DNA from: Thermomicrobiales bacterium
GTDB taxonomy: Bacteria > Chloroflexota > Chloroflexia > Thermomicrobiales > CFX8
Reading direction: 5' to 3'
DNA: 64,000 nt
Assembly: GCA_023954495.1 (NCBI GenBank)
Contig: JAMLIA010000003.1
Span: forward strand, 1-64,000
Shown here: positions 28,179-36,394 of the stretch, in pieces
How the letters are laid out: every line of letters begins with the position of its first letter
Numbering within the stretch: position 1 is the stretch's first letter
Translations under genes and position numbers: made by a program
The notes under the pieces: generated by a model
What the model was told of the DNA's origin: nothing
The model's input: the letters and a program-made list of their open reading frames with translations, nothing else
The model's database searches: none

Positions 28179-30113
28179 ATGACCGACAATCGATGGCTTC
28201 GCAACGGCTTTGTCTGGATCATCCTGATTATCGCGGTTATCGCCCTCTGGTTCATGGTGACCAGCGGTGGCGAGCGCACGCGAACACGCGATCTCAGTAG
28301 CATCGCGCAGGACATTCAGGCCGGCCAGGTCGCACGGCTCGAACAGACCGAAAACTCGAGCAAGGTCACTGTCTATTACAAGGGTTCCGACGAAGTAGAG
28401 ACGTTCCGGCTGCCGCAGAACGTCAATATCTACGATGCGTTGATGCTCTATGGCGTCGAACCAACGGACGTCGACATTACGATCAAGGCCGCGAGTCAGT
28501 GGGGCAATTGGCTCGGTATCATGACCTTTATATTGCCGACGATGATCCTGATCGGCATCGTGATCTTCATGATGCGTCAGGCGCAGGGCAGTAACAGCCA
28601 GGCGATGTCGTTCGGTAAGAGTCGCGCACGGATGTTTACCGGCAATAAGCCGACGGTGACATTTGCGGACGTCGCCGGTGTCAACGAAGCCAAAGAAGAG
28701 CTCGTTGAGGTCGTTGAGTTCCTGAAGTATCCAGAGAAGTTCTCTGCCCTCGGCGCGCGGATTCCTCGCGGTGTGCTGCTGGTCGGCCCTCCAGGCACCG
28801 GCAAGACTTTGCTCTCGCGTGCCGTCGCTGGAGAGGCTGGCGTGCCTTTCTTCAGTATCTCCGGCTCTGAGTTCGTCGAGATGTTCGTAGGCGTTGGTGC
28901 GTCGCGAGTTCGTGATCTGTTTGATCAGGCCAAGCGCAATGCGCCCTGCATCGTGTTCGTTGACGAGATCGACGCCGTCGGTCGCCAGCGTGGCGCTGGA
29001 CTTGGTGGCAGTCACGACGAGCGCGAGCAGACGCTGAATCAGATTCTCGTCGAGATGGACGGATTTGACAGCAGCACGAACGTGATCGTCATTGCTGCGA
29101 CGAACCGGCCGGACGTCCTCGACCCGGCGTTGCTTCGCCCCGGTCGATTCGACCGTCAGGTCATTCTCGATCGGCCTGACATCGCTGGTCGACTCGCCGT
29201 TCTCGAAGTTCATTCGCGGGGCAAGCCGCTTGAGGATGATATACAGCTCGAAGACCTCGCTCGGCAGACTCCGGGGTTCTCGGGAGCCGACCTTGAGAAC
29301 CTGGTGAACGAGTCCGCCATCCTTGCTGCACGGCGCAACAAGAAGACGATCGGCCGCAAGGAGCTCGCCGAAGCAATCGATCGGGTTGTCGCCGGGCCGC
29401 AGCGCAAGAGTCGCGTCATCAGCGAGCGTGAGAAGCTGATGACCGCATACCACGAGGCGGGCCATGCGCTCGTCGCGCGCATGGTGCCGAACGCCGATCC
29501 GGTGCGCAAAGTGTCGATCGTCGCACGCGGCATGATGGGTGGCTACACCAGCGTCGTGCCGGACGAGGATCGGTTCTTCTGGACCAAGAGTCAATTCGAG
29601 GACATGCTGGCCTACATCATGGGCGGTCGTGTCGCTGAGGAGATCGTCTTCAACGAGATCTCTACCGGCGCTTCGAATGACATTGAGCGAGCGTCTGGTC
29701 TGGCCCGCCGAATGGTGACCGAGTATGGCATGAGCTCCACGCTCGGACCGTTGGCCTTCGGTAAGAAGGACGAGCTTGTCTTCCTCGGACGTGAGATTAA
29801 TGAGCAGCGCAACTACAGTGACGAGGTCGCGTTCCAGATTGACCAGGAGATTCGTCAACTGATTGATGACGCCTACAAGCTGGCGCGCCAAGTCCTGACC
29901 GAGCACGCCGACAAGCTTGAGGCGATTGCCATGCTCCTGATTGAGAACGAGACCGTCGAGTCCGAAGAGCTGGAGGCGCTCTTCGACTCGCCGCGACCAC
30001 AGCCAACACTGCACGGTCCGTCGCATCCGCAGTTGCCTACTGGTAATGCTGAGCGCGAACGGCGTGAACCGGAAGTGGCTCCGCGCCTCCGACCACAGCC
30101 CGCATCCGGGTAG
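28179..30113 (+). CDS. ftsH: ATP-dependent zinc metalloprotease FtsH
   Basis: A 644-residue membrane-anchored AAA+ protease that degrades unstable membrane and regulatory proteins. Two membrane segments, at about 9-28 and 113-131, flank a small external domain. The AAA module has Walker A GPPGTGKT (203-210), Walker [11 protein letters not shown] and [24 protein letters not shown]. The protease zinc site is HEAGH near residue 425, with the third ligand later (ASNDIERAS). The C-terminal 40 residues are Pro/Arg-rich and disordered. ATG 28179 with GAGGA upstream. Confidence 0.97.
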   Translation: MTDNRWLRNGFVWIILIIAVIALWFMVTSGGERTRTRDLSSIAQDIQAGQVARLEQTENSSKVTVYYKGSDEVETFRLPQNVNIYDALMLYGVEPTDVDITIKAASQWGNWLGIMTFILPTMILIGIVIFMMRQAQGSNSQAMSFGKSRARMFTGNKPTVTFADVAGVNEAKEELVEVVEFLKYPEKFSALGARIPRGVLLVGPPGTGKTLLSRAVAGEAGVPFFSISGSEFVEMFVGVGASRVRDLFDQAKRNAPCIVFVDEIDAVGRQRGAGLGGSHDEREQTLNQILVEMDGFDSSTNVIVIAATNRPDVLDPALLRPGRFDRQVILDRPDIAGRLAVLEVHSRGKPLEDDIQLEDLARQTPGFSGADLENLVNESAILAARRNKKTIGRKELAEAIDRVVAGPQRKSRVISEREKLMTAYHEAGHALVARMVPNADPVRKVSIVARGMMGGYTSVVPDEDRFFWTKSQFEDMLAYIMGGRVAEEIVFNEISTGASNDIERASGLARRMVTEYGMSSTLGPLAFGKKDELVFLGREINEQRNYSDEVAFQIDQEIRQLIDDAYKLARQVLTEHADKLEAIAMLLIENETVESEELEALFDSPRPQPTLHGPSHPQLPTGNAERERREPEVAPRLRPQPASG

Positions 30114-30139
30114 CGGTGACCACACAACGTTCGAATATT

Positions 30140-30170
30140 GAAGGCGGCCGCAGGGCCGCCTTCACTCTTT
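30140..30170. terminator. Hairpin terminator between ftsH and the VOC gene
   Basis: GAAGGCGGCC (30140-30149), loop GCAG, GGCCGCCTTC (30154-30163), then ACTCTTT. It lies between convergent genes. Confidence 0.8.
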
Positions 30171-30256
30171 GCTGGCATTGATGTTGGCGTTGCGTTTCAG
30201 CCAGAGCGATCTGAAACCACGAGCGCGTGGCGATGAGCACATGCGCTCGGTCTTCG

Positions 30257-30693
30257 TCAGTTGAGCTCTTCAACAATCCCGACGATGACTCCTGCTGGAC
30301 CGCGAAGATAGCAGTATCGATAGATGTACTCGTACTGCGCGATCTCTCCAACGAGGGTGGCACCGTGGCGAGCAGACGCTCGTATGTGTCGTCGAGAGAG
30401 TCAACCACGAATGTCAGTCGGGGAATGCCCGGTGCATTCACTGGTGCGGTGGGAGGCGGCGAGGTGGAAACCGGTGAATGGAACGTTGACAGCTCAATGC
30501 GGCCATGGCCGTCTGGCGTCCGCAGGAAGGCAATGTCGCTCCGAACCCCGTCTAGCCCGACGAGCTGATCGACCCATTCACCTTCGACGGTTGTCTCGCC
30601 TTCGAGTTCCAGACCCAGTTCGACGAAGAACGCAATTGCCGCCGACAGGTCGTTGACAACATAACCTGCGTGATCAAGCCGCTTGACTGCCAT
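30257..30693 (-). CDS. VOC/glyoxalase-family protein, frameshifted
   Basis: A vicinal-oxygen-chelate fold protein of about 145 residues, resembling glyoxalase I or methylmalonyl-CoA epimerase (MAVKRLDHAGYVVNDLSAAIAFF, FLRTPDGHGRIEL, TFVVDSLDDTYERLL). After YERLLA the frame goes wrong: one extra C near 30361-30368 restores HGATLVGE, then YRYCYLRGPAGVIVGIVEELN and a stop at 30257. Without it the frame runs on as low-quality sequence to 30037, through the terminator hairpin. ATG 30693 with GGGAG upstream. Substrate unknown. Confidence 0.8.
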
Positions 30694-30853
30694 GATGAAC
30701 ATCTCCCGATCTTGAAGCCCGAGTGGACGTGGAGGATCTCCGGTAGATGCGCAGAATGCGCGCAAGCATGGATCAGAACAACCGAGGTGGATATGGTGCG
30801 AGAAAAAATGCAAAGAGCCGCCATAAAGGCGGCTCAAGCGATGGCTTCGTGGG

Positions 30854-30926
<73 letters not shown>

Positions 30927-31018
30927 ACGATTGCGTCGCGAGTCGCCCCGCAACGACTGCGAACTATATCACGAGCCATCGAAACTGACGAAGGTTGTGC
31001 AATGTGATCGCTTCAGAT

Positions 31019-32164
31019 TCACCGCAGGGCGAGCGTCATGTTGGCGATGCCATTACCTGGATAGACCATTCGTTTGACCTCAGTTGGTTGAGCGATTGAA
31101 AACTCTGCCGTTTCCCTCAGGAGCTCTTCGAGACCAACTCGCATCTCCAGTCGCGCGAGCGGTGCCCCGACGCAATCGTGAATGCCTCGTCCGAACACGA
31201 GACTGCTGTCATTGTCCCGAGCGAGGTTGATCGCATCGGCTTTCGCAAACGCGTCTGGATCTCGATCGGCGGCAATCCACATAAGGGTGAGCCGTTCGCC
31301 AGCCGGGATGTGGCAGCCTGCGATTGTCACATCCTGCGTGGTCGTGCGTCGGTTTGCAACGAGCGGCCCATCTACGCGCAGGATCTCATCAATTGTCTGC
31401 GGCAACATGACCGGCTCTTCACGAAGTTTCTGCTGGAGTTGCGTGTCTGTCGCAAGATGCCAAACAAGCAATCCAAGCCCTGCGGCGACTGTGCCGTGCC
31501 CAGCGATCCAGTTCCGCAAAATGCTGACGATGTCGTCGTCGCTGATGACTTGCCCGTTCACCGTTGTCGACATCAGTGTGCTGGTCAGATCGCTTGCAGT
31601 ACGGCCAATGCGGCGGCGGTCTGCCAACTCCTCCTCAACGATTGACGTGAACTCTTGCGCTAGCGCCGCGCTGGCTTCGCGGTCTCGTGATAGCGATGCC
31701 TGCTGATTCCCGTGAGTCCAGCCATGCAGGTGCTCCCAACGATCGGCGCGCCAGCCGAGAAACGCGACGGCGCAGCGCAATGGGAATGGCATCGCAAATG
31801 CGTTGACAAATTCGATTTCGGGCTGATCGATGAGCGCTGCTGTGATCTCTGCTGCGATTGAGCGAAACGTCGGTTCGAAGTTGGCCATTTGGCCAGCCAT
31901 AAAGAACGGCTCAATTGCAGTACGAAACAGCGTATGTTCAGGCGGGTCCATGCCGTTCGGCACTGCCCGGTGGTTCGACGCGCTGCTAAACGTCGCAGGA
32001 TCATCAAGAATATCAACGATGTCGCTATGTCGGAATATTGACCATTCAAGGAAGTCACTCCGTGCGACTGGGCATTGCGAGCGCATGCGATCGTATGCTG
32101 CGCGCTGGTTGCTCAAAACTGACGGGTCCCGTGGATCCCAGTCCGCAGTCTGGTTCTCACCCAT
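31019..32164 (-). CDS. Cytochrome P450
   Basis: A 381-residue soluble bacterial P450. Heme ligand loop FGRGIHDCVGAPLARLE supplies the cysteine thiolate. The I-helix oxygen-activation motif is IAGHGTVA (AGxxT). The K-helix ExxR appears as DEILR, followed by VDGPLVANRRTTTQDV. There is no membrane anchor, so it needs separate ferredoxin and reductase partners; none are adjacent. ATG 32164 with GGAAAGAGA upstream. It stands alone between two tRNA genes, so the substrate cannot be guessed. Confidence 0.93.
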   Translation of the reverse strand: MGENQTADWDPRDPSVLSNQRAAYDRMRSQCPVARSDFLEWSIFRHSDIVDILDDPATFSSASNHRAVPNGMDPPEHTLFRTAIEPFFMAGQMANFEPTFRSIAAEITAALIDQPEIEFVNAFAMPFPLRCAVAFLGWRADRWEHLHGWTHGNQQASLSRDREASAALAQEFTSIVEEELADRRRIGRTASDLTSTLMSTTVNGQVISDDDIVSILRNWIAGHGTVAAGLGLLVWHLATDTQLQQKLREEPVMLPQTIDEILRVDGPLVANRRTTTQDVTIAGCHIPAGERLTLMWIAADRDPDAFAKADAINLARDNDSSLVFGRGIHDCVGAPLARLEMRVGLEELLRETAEFSIAQPTEVKRMVYPGNGIANMTLALR

Positions 32165-32314
32165 ATCTATGTCTCTCTTTCCACGAATTCGGAACCGTGC
32201 CAACAGCGCCGCAAGAGGATTGCCTGCGAGGCGATCGAAACGCGGTCGAATATGGTCTCGTCCTTTGGAGGGCCTGCGTTGATGAAGAGGAGGTGGCTCG
32301 CCTGGAATTCAGAG

Positions 32315-32387
32315 AGCGGGTGATGGGACTCGAACCCACGGCATTCTGCTTGGGAAGCAGACACTCTACCAACTGAGTTACACCCGC
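32315..32387 (-). tRNA. tRNA-Gly (anticodon CCC)
   Basis: Acceptor GCGGGTG/CACCCGC, D-stem ACTC/GAGT, anticodon stem TCTGC/GCAGA with loop TTCCCAA (CCC reads GGG), T-loop TTCGAGT. Discriminator T, CCA not encoded. Confidence 0.94.
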
Positions 32388-32403
32388 GCAGTCGTGGTCG
32401 AGT

Positions 32404-33090
32404 TTACACCTGGTCGGCGATTGGCACAATCTCGGCGTCGCTGCGCAGCCGCCCAAGCTCCATGTGCTCGATGTGAAACGTGGAGTGCTGCGGAACGCCG
32501 AGCAACATGCGAACCGACCGGGCAGCGCGCTCCTGCCGGTAGGCGGTCATCTCACTCGCCCGCAGAGCGGCCCGACTTTCCCAAAGCTCGCCAAAGATCG
32601 CTTTGCCCGTCACGTTGTCGCCCAGTGCAAGCACGCCAATGAAGCCAGGATGTTCACGCTCCAACTCTTCAACAGCAGCATGACCGGCTTCAACGATCGA
32701 ATTCCAGTGCTGCGGATCGACGCGAATCGTCGTGAACCGAGCGTGAGCGGTGTGCGGGACGATGTCGCTTCGGCTCCGCGCCTCATTTACATAAATAGAA
32801 TAGGTTTCGCGCATGAGCGGCGAGTCCCAGTACTGGCTCAATATTTCGACGTCATGGTTCGTTTCGGGATCAATACTGACCAGTGTCTGCTCGGCTTTGG
32901 CCCACAACGTAATCGTCATTAACCGGCAATGATCGCGATTCAGCAGCGTTAGCTCGCCACCATAGTCTTCACGGGAGCGGAGCGTCGTAATCACCTGATT
33001 TGTGAGGACATCGAGCGCGGTCGACAGCGTCTCAGGGCGATAGGTGCAGGAGGTAACGCGCGCGAACTGTGGTACTGCTAGCTGGTGCAT
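32404..33090 (-). CDS. Hypothetical protein, possible tandem antibiotic-monooxygenase-like (ABM) fold
   Basis: A 228-residue soluble protein. Two halves look alike: VTSCTYRPETLSTALDVL...YGGELTLLNRDHCRLMTITLWAKAEQTLVSID, and FTTIRVDPQHWNSIVEAG...HPGFIGVLALGDNVTGKAIFGELWESRAALRASE. Each has the strand-helix-strand pattern and the W-containing tail of dimeric alpha/beta-barrel (ABM/EthD-like) domains. If so, it would be an internally duplicated barrel. No catalytic residues are assigned. ATG 33090. Its stop lies 17 bp upstream of tRNA-Gly. Confidence 0.7.
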   Translation of the reverse strand: MHQLAVPQFARVTSCTYRPETLSTALDVLTNQVITTLRSREDYGGELTLLNRDHCRLMTITLWAKAEQTLVSIDPETNHDVEILSQYWDSPLMRETYSIYVNEARSRSDIVPHTAHARFTTIRVDPQHWNSIVEAGHAAVEELEREHPGFIGVLALGDNVTGKAIFGELWESRAALRASEMTAYRQERAARSVRMLLGVPQHSTFHIEHMELGRLRSDAEIVPIADQV

Positions 33091-33242
33091 ATGCCGCGCA
33101 ATCTGGCTCTTTTCGGGCTATTCAACCATTCGTAACGGTATCTGAATCTGACCCCGCGGTCAAATACCTCTTGGTCAAGTTCGATGCAGAGCTCTGCTAC
33201 GATAGCCGACGCTGCCAATAGAACGAGAACAGGGGAGGCAAG

Positions 33243-34496
33243 ATGCAATCCGGAAGCCAAATCGAGAGCACCCTGAGCGGCATCGTCTGCTCAAACTGCG
33301 GACATCGATACGACGCAGATCAGTTGCTGACCGTCTGCGATGAATGTGGAAAAGTCTTGCTGGCCGAGTACGACCTGGATCGCGCGAAGTCGACAATGAC
33401 CCGGGAGGCTCTCGCCAAACGTCCCTGGAATCTGTGGCGTTACGCCGAGATCATGCCGGTCCGCAAGGCCGAGCACCGTCTGACACTTGCCGAGGGAGGG
33501 TCGCCGCTGCTCAAGGTTGATCGCTGGGCCGCCGGAGTCGGACTTTCAAACGTGCTGGTCAAAGACGAAGGACGCAATCCGACTGGATCGTTCAAAGCGC
33601 GTGGACTTGGCGCGGCGGTGTCGCGTGCTCGTGAGCTTGGGGTGAAGGCAATCGCGTTACCGTCGGCCGGCAATGCAGCGGCGGCGGCGAGCGCCTACGC
33701 GGCGCGCGGCGGGATGGAGACCGTCGTCTTCATGCCGAAGGACGCGCCAGAAGTGTTCAAGGCGGAATGCCGCGCATTGGGAGCGCGCGTGTTCCTGGTC
33801 AACGGCCTCATCAATGACGCCGGCAAGGTTGTGCGTGACAACGGCGCGTCGCGGGGTTGGTTCGACGTGTCCACGTTGAAGGAGCCGTATCGCGCTGAGG
33901 GCAAGAAAACGATGGGGCTGGAGCTTGTAGAGCAGCTCGGCTGGACAGTGCCCGACGCAATCATCTATCCGACCGGCGGCGGCACCGGCATTGTCGGAAT
34001 GTGGAAGGCGTTCGATGAGCTGGAGCAGATGGGCCTGATCGGCTCTGCGCGGCCGCGCATGATCGTCGTGCAGTCGGACGGCTGCGCACCGATCGTCAAG
34101 GCATTTGATATGGGCGAGCGCCACGCGCCGCTTTGGGAGGGCGCAGACACGATCGCGCCGGGCATCCGCGTGCCGGTCGCGATTGGCGACTACCTCATCC
34201 TCGACGCCGTGCGCGCGAGCGGCGGCACGGCCATCGCGGTGAGCGACGCCGAACTAAACGCGGCGATGCGATCCGTTGCCGAGAAGGAAGGGCTCTTCGT
34301 GTCGCCGGAGTCCGGTGCGGCATTTGCGGCCGCCGAGAAGCTACGCGCCGAAGGAAAGCTCTCTGAAACCGACAAGGTCGTTGTCTACGCGACCGGCTCC
34401 GGCCTCAAGCACACCGATCTGATCAGCGGAGACTATCCGGTGCTTGAGCCTGATAACGCTGAGATCGGGACCAAGATCGACACGGCTTACGCCTGA
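33243..34496 (+). CDS. thrC: Threonine synthase
   Basis: A 417-residue PLP enzyme making threonine from O-phosphohomoserine. It carries an N-terminal zinc-ribbon extension (C16, C19, C32, C35 in CSNCG and CDECG), as in many class II threonine synthases. The PLP lysine is in NPTGSFKARG (about 118). SAGNAAAAASAYAARGG and the phosphate-binding PTGGGTGIVGMWKA follow, then YATGSGLKHTD. Related cysteate or 2,3-diaminopropionate enzymes are less likely. ATG 33243 with GGGAGG upstream. Its 3' end overlaps mutM by 10 bp, tail to tail. Confidence 0.92.
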   Translation: MQSGSQIESTLSGIVCSNCGHRYDADQLLTVCDECGKVLLAEYDLDRAKSTMTREALAKRPWNLWRYAEIMPVRKAEHRLTLAEGGSPLLKVDRWAAGVGLSNVLVKDEGRNPTGSFKARGLGAAVSRARELGVKAIALPSAGNAAAAASAYAARGGMETVVFMPKDAPEVFKAECRALGARVFLVNGLINDAGKVVRDNGASRGWFDVSTLKEPYRAEGKKTMGLELVEQLGWTVPDAIIYPTGGGTGIVGMWKAFDELEQMGLIGSARPRMIVVQSDGCAPIVKAFDMGERHAPLWEGADTIAPGIRVPVAIGDYLILDAVRASGGTAIAVSDAELNAAMRSVAEKEGLFVSPESGAAFAAAEKLRAEGKLSETDKVVVYATGSGLKHTDLISGDYPVLEPDNAEIGTKIDTAYA

Positions 34497-35341
34497 TCGT
34501 GGTCGCCAAGCGGCTGGCACACAGGACAGAACATCGTCGTGCGTTGGTCGATTGTCAGGCGTACGAGGGGAGCCCCGCAGACGACGCAGGGACTCCCCGG
34601 CTTTCTCCCGTATATCTGCAGGCTTTCCTGATTCGTGCCTTCCTCGCCAAGCCCGGATCGGTAGTCGCGGAGCGTCGTGCCACGCGATTCGACTGCGATT
34701 GACAGAACATCGACGATCGCTGCTTGAAGTCGGCTGATCTCGTCTGCGGCGAGTTCGCTCGCGGGTCGAAGGGGATGCACACCGGCCCGAAACATCGCCT
34801 CATCCACATAGATGTTGCCCAATCCCGCGATTACCGTCTGGTCAAGCAGCAGCGACTTCAATCTGCGTTTGCGCTGGAGGGCAAGCGCCAGGGATTCGAT
34901 GGTGAACGCAGGACTGAGCGGTTCCACCCCGAGGTTCTCGTCGAGTCGTGCGGAAGCTTCACGGTCCAGAAGCGCGATCCGACCGAACTTTCGCGTGTCG
35001 TAGAAATCGAGCTCGGTGGTGCCAGAGAGCGCGAAGACAGCGCGCAGGTAGGGTTCGCGCTCCGGCGCGCGTGCGTCAGTCCGCGTCGCGCGGAACAGGA
35101 GCTCGCCGGTCATCCGCAAATGGACCGTGATCCAGTCGCCCGTGCCAAGCTCAAGGACGATGAACTTTCCGCGCCGTGAGACGGCGGCTATCGAGTTGCC
35201 GATGATTCGCTCTTCGAAAGCCGGTAAGTCATCGTTTGCAACAGTGCGGCGCCAGCGCAGATCGAACGATTCGATAACCTTGTCTGCGAGGTACGGGCGA
35301 AGTGTCCGACAAACCGTCTCAACTTCTGGGAGTTCGGGCAT
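34487..35341 (-). CDS. mutM: Formamidopyrimidine-DNA glycosylase (MutM/Fpg)
   Basis: A 284-residue base-excision glycosylase/AP lyase removing 8-oxoguanine. Catalytic PELPEVE follows Met1 (Pro2 is the nucleophile), with a conserved beta-turn lysine in SRRGKFIVLELG. Helix-two-turn-helix IAGLGNIYVDEAMFRAGVHP is intact. The C-terminal zinc finger is CVVCG...FCPVCQ. Full length. Confidence 0.95.
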   Translation of the reverse strand: MPELPEVETVCRTLRPYLADKVIESFDLRWRRTVANDDLPAFEERIIGNSIAAVSRRGKFIVLELGTGDWITVHLRMTGELLFRATRTDARAPEREPYLRAVFALSGTTELDFYDTRKFGRIALLDREASARLDENLGVEPLSPAFTIESLALALQRKRRLKSLLLDQTVIAGLGNIYVDEAMFRAGVHPLRPASELAADEISRLQAAIVDVLSIAVESRGTTLRDYRSGLGEEGTNQESLQIYGRKPGSPCVVCGAPLVRLTIDQRTTMFCPVCQPLGDHDQA

Positions 35342-35396
35342 CGACGTGGCACCCTCTCAACAGGAATAACCTGGAATAGAGCGGAGGTCGGGCTAA

Positions 35397-35741
35397 ATGG
35401 TCGATTCATCATGCATATTCTGCAGCATCATCAACGGCGACATTCCCAGTGATCGAGTTTACGAAGACGATGAGTTCATCGCATTTCGTGACATTGCCCC
35501 GGCGGCACCCGTTCACGTTCTGATCGTACCGCGCAAGCATGTCGTATCAATCGCCGATCTCGGGGAGGACGATGCGGCGTTCCTCGGGCGTTTGTTTCTC
35601 GTGGCGAACACTGTCGCGCGGAGCGAAGGCGTCGCTGGGGATGGGTACAGAGTCGTTAGCAATGTTGGGGAGAAGGGTGGGCAGTCCGTGTTTCATCTCC
35701 ACGTCCATCTTCTGGGCGGACGGCAGATGACGGGGCTCTAA
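35397..35741 (+). CDS. HIT-family (histidine triad) nucleotide-binding protein, HinT-like
   Basis: A 114-residue HIT protein, the usual HinT length. It starts SSCIFCSIINGDIPSDRVYEDDEFIAFRDIAPAAPVHVL and ends with the catalytic histidine triad HLHVHLLGGRQM. HinT enzymes hydrolyse purine nucleoside phosphoramidates and adenylated lysine intermediates. ATG 35397. It is divergent from mutM. Confidence 0.95.
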   Translation: MVDSSCIFCSIINGDIPSDRVYEDDEFIAFRDIAPAAPVHVLIVPRKHVVSIADLGEDDAAFLGRLFLVANTVARSEGVAGDGYRVVSNVGEKGGQSVFHLHVHLLGGRQMTGL

Positions 35742-35748
35742 ATTTCTG

Positions 35749-35760
35749 GCGTACGTACGC
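35749..35760. repeat. GCGTACGTACGC palindrome
   Basis: A 12-bp perfect palindrome just after the HIT stop. It contains the GTACGTAC core seen at 21330 and 62079, but its flanks differ. Confidence 0.3.
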
Positions 35761-35780
35761 GATGGTGCGTGAATGTCACA

Positions 35781-35810
35781 TTGACCTTCAACAATTTCGG
35801 GCGCTATACT
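35781..35810 (+). promoter_or_regulatory. Sigma-A type promoter of the yqeY gene
   Basis: TTGACC (35781-35786), 18-bp spacer, TATACT (35805-35810); one of the best promoter matches in the window. The leader is about 77 nt. Confidence 0.7.
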
Positions 35811-35893
35811 GCGCACACCGTCTGCCATTTTCGATGCATACTGCATGATCGTCGCGGCAGGGGAGCGGCGTTCCTGTGGAGGGTGAGGCGGCC

Positions 35894-36355
35894 ATGAGTC
35901 TTGCTGAACAACTGGTATCTGATCTTCGTGATGCGATGAAGTCTGGCGATACACAGCGTCGGGAAGTCATTCGATTCCTGCGCGCGTCGATCAAGAATGC
36001 CGAGATTGACAAGCACGCCGAGTTGACCGACGAAGAGATCGAGGCAGTGATTCGTGGCCAGATCAAGCAGCGCCGCGATTCGATCGACATGTTCCGCAAG
36101 GGCGGGCGTGATGATTTGGCCGATGCTGAAGCAGCCCAGGTCGCTGTGTTGCAGACTTACCTGCCGGCTCAGATCAGTGATGACGAAGCCGAGGAGCTTG
36201 TCCGTCGGGTCGTCGAAGAGTCCGGCGCGACCAGCCCGAAAGAGATGGGCAAGCTCATGCCGGCGCTGATGCAGGCCGCCGCGGGTCGTGTTGAGGGCCG
36301 AACCTTGTCGGCGCTGGCTCGTGCCGAGCTCGAACGTCGCTCGACGACCGCGTAG
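35894..36355 (+). CDS. yqeY: GatB/YqeY-domain protein
   Basis: A 153-residue standalone YqeY protein, related to the C-terminal tail of GatB (LAEQLVSDLRDAMKSGDTQRREVIRFLRASIKNAEI; ELVRRVVEESGATSPKEMGKLMPALM). It is probably tRNA-associated, but the biochemical role is unproven in the family. ATG 35894 with GGTGAGG upstream is chosen over GTG 35876. The membrane HD protein follows 39 bp later. Confidence 0.92.
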   Translation: MSLAEQLVSDLRDAMKSGDTQRREVIRFLRASIKNAEIDKHAELTDEEIEAVIRGQIKQRRDSIDMFRKGGRDDLADAEAAQVAVLQTYLPAQISDDEAEELVRRVVEESGATSPKEMGKLMPALMQAAAGRVEGRTLSALARAELERRSTTA

Positions 36356-36394
36356 GGCAATTCCATAGAACATTCGACGGAAGTCGGAGACGCC

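Noticed and set aside
28089-30125. Long frame antisense to ftsH
   Set aside because: Same cause; no recognisable protein, while FtsH motifs are complete on the other strand.
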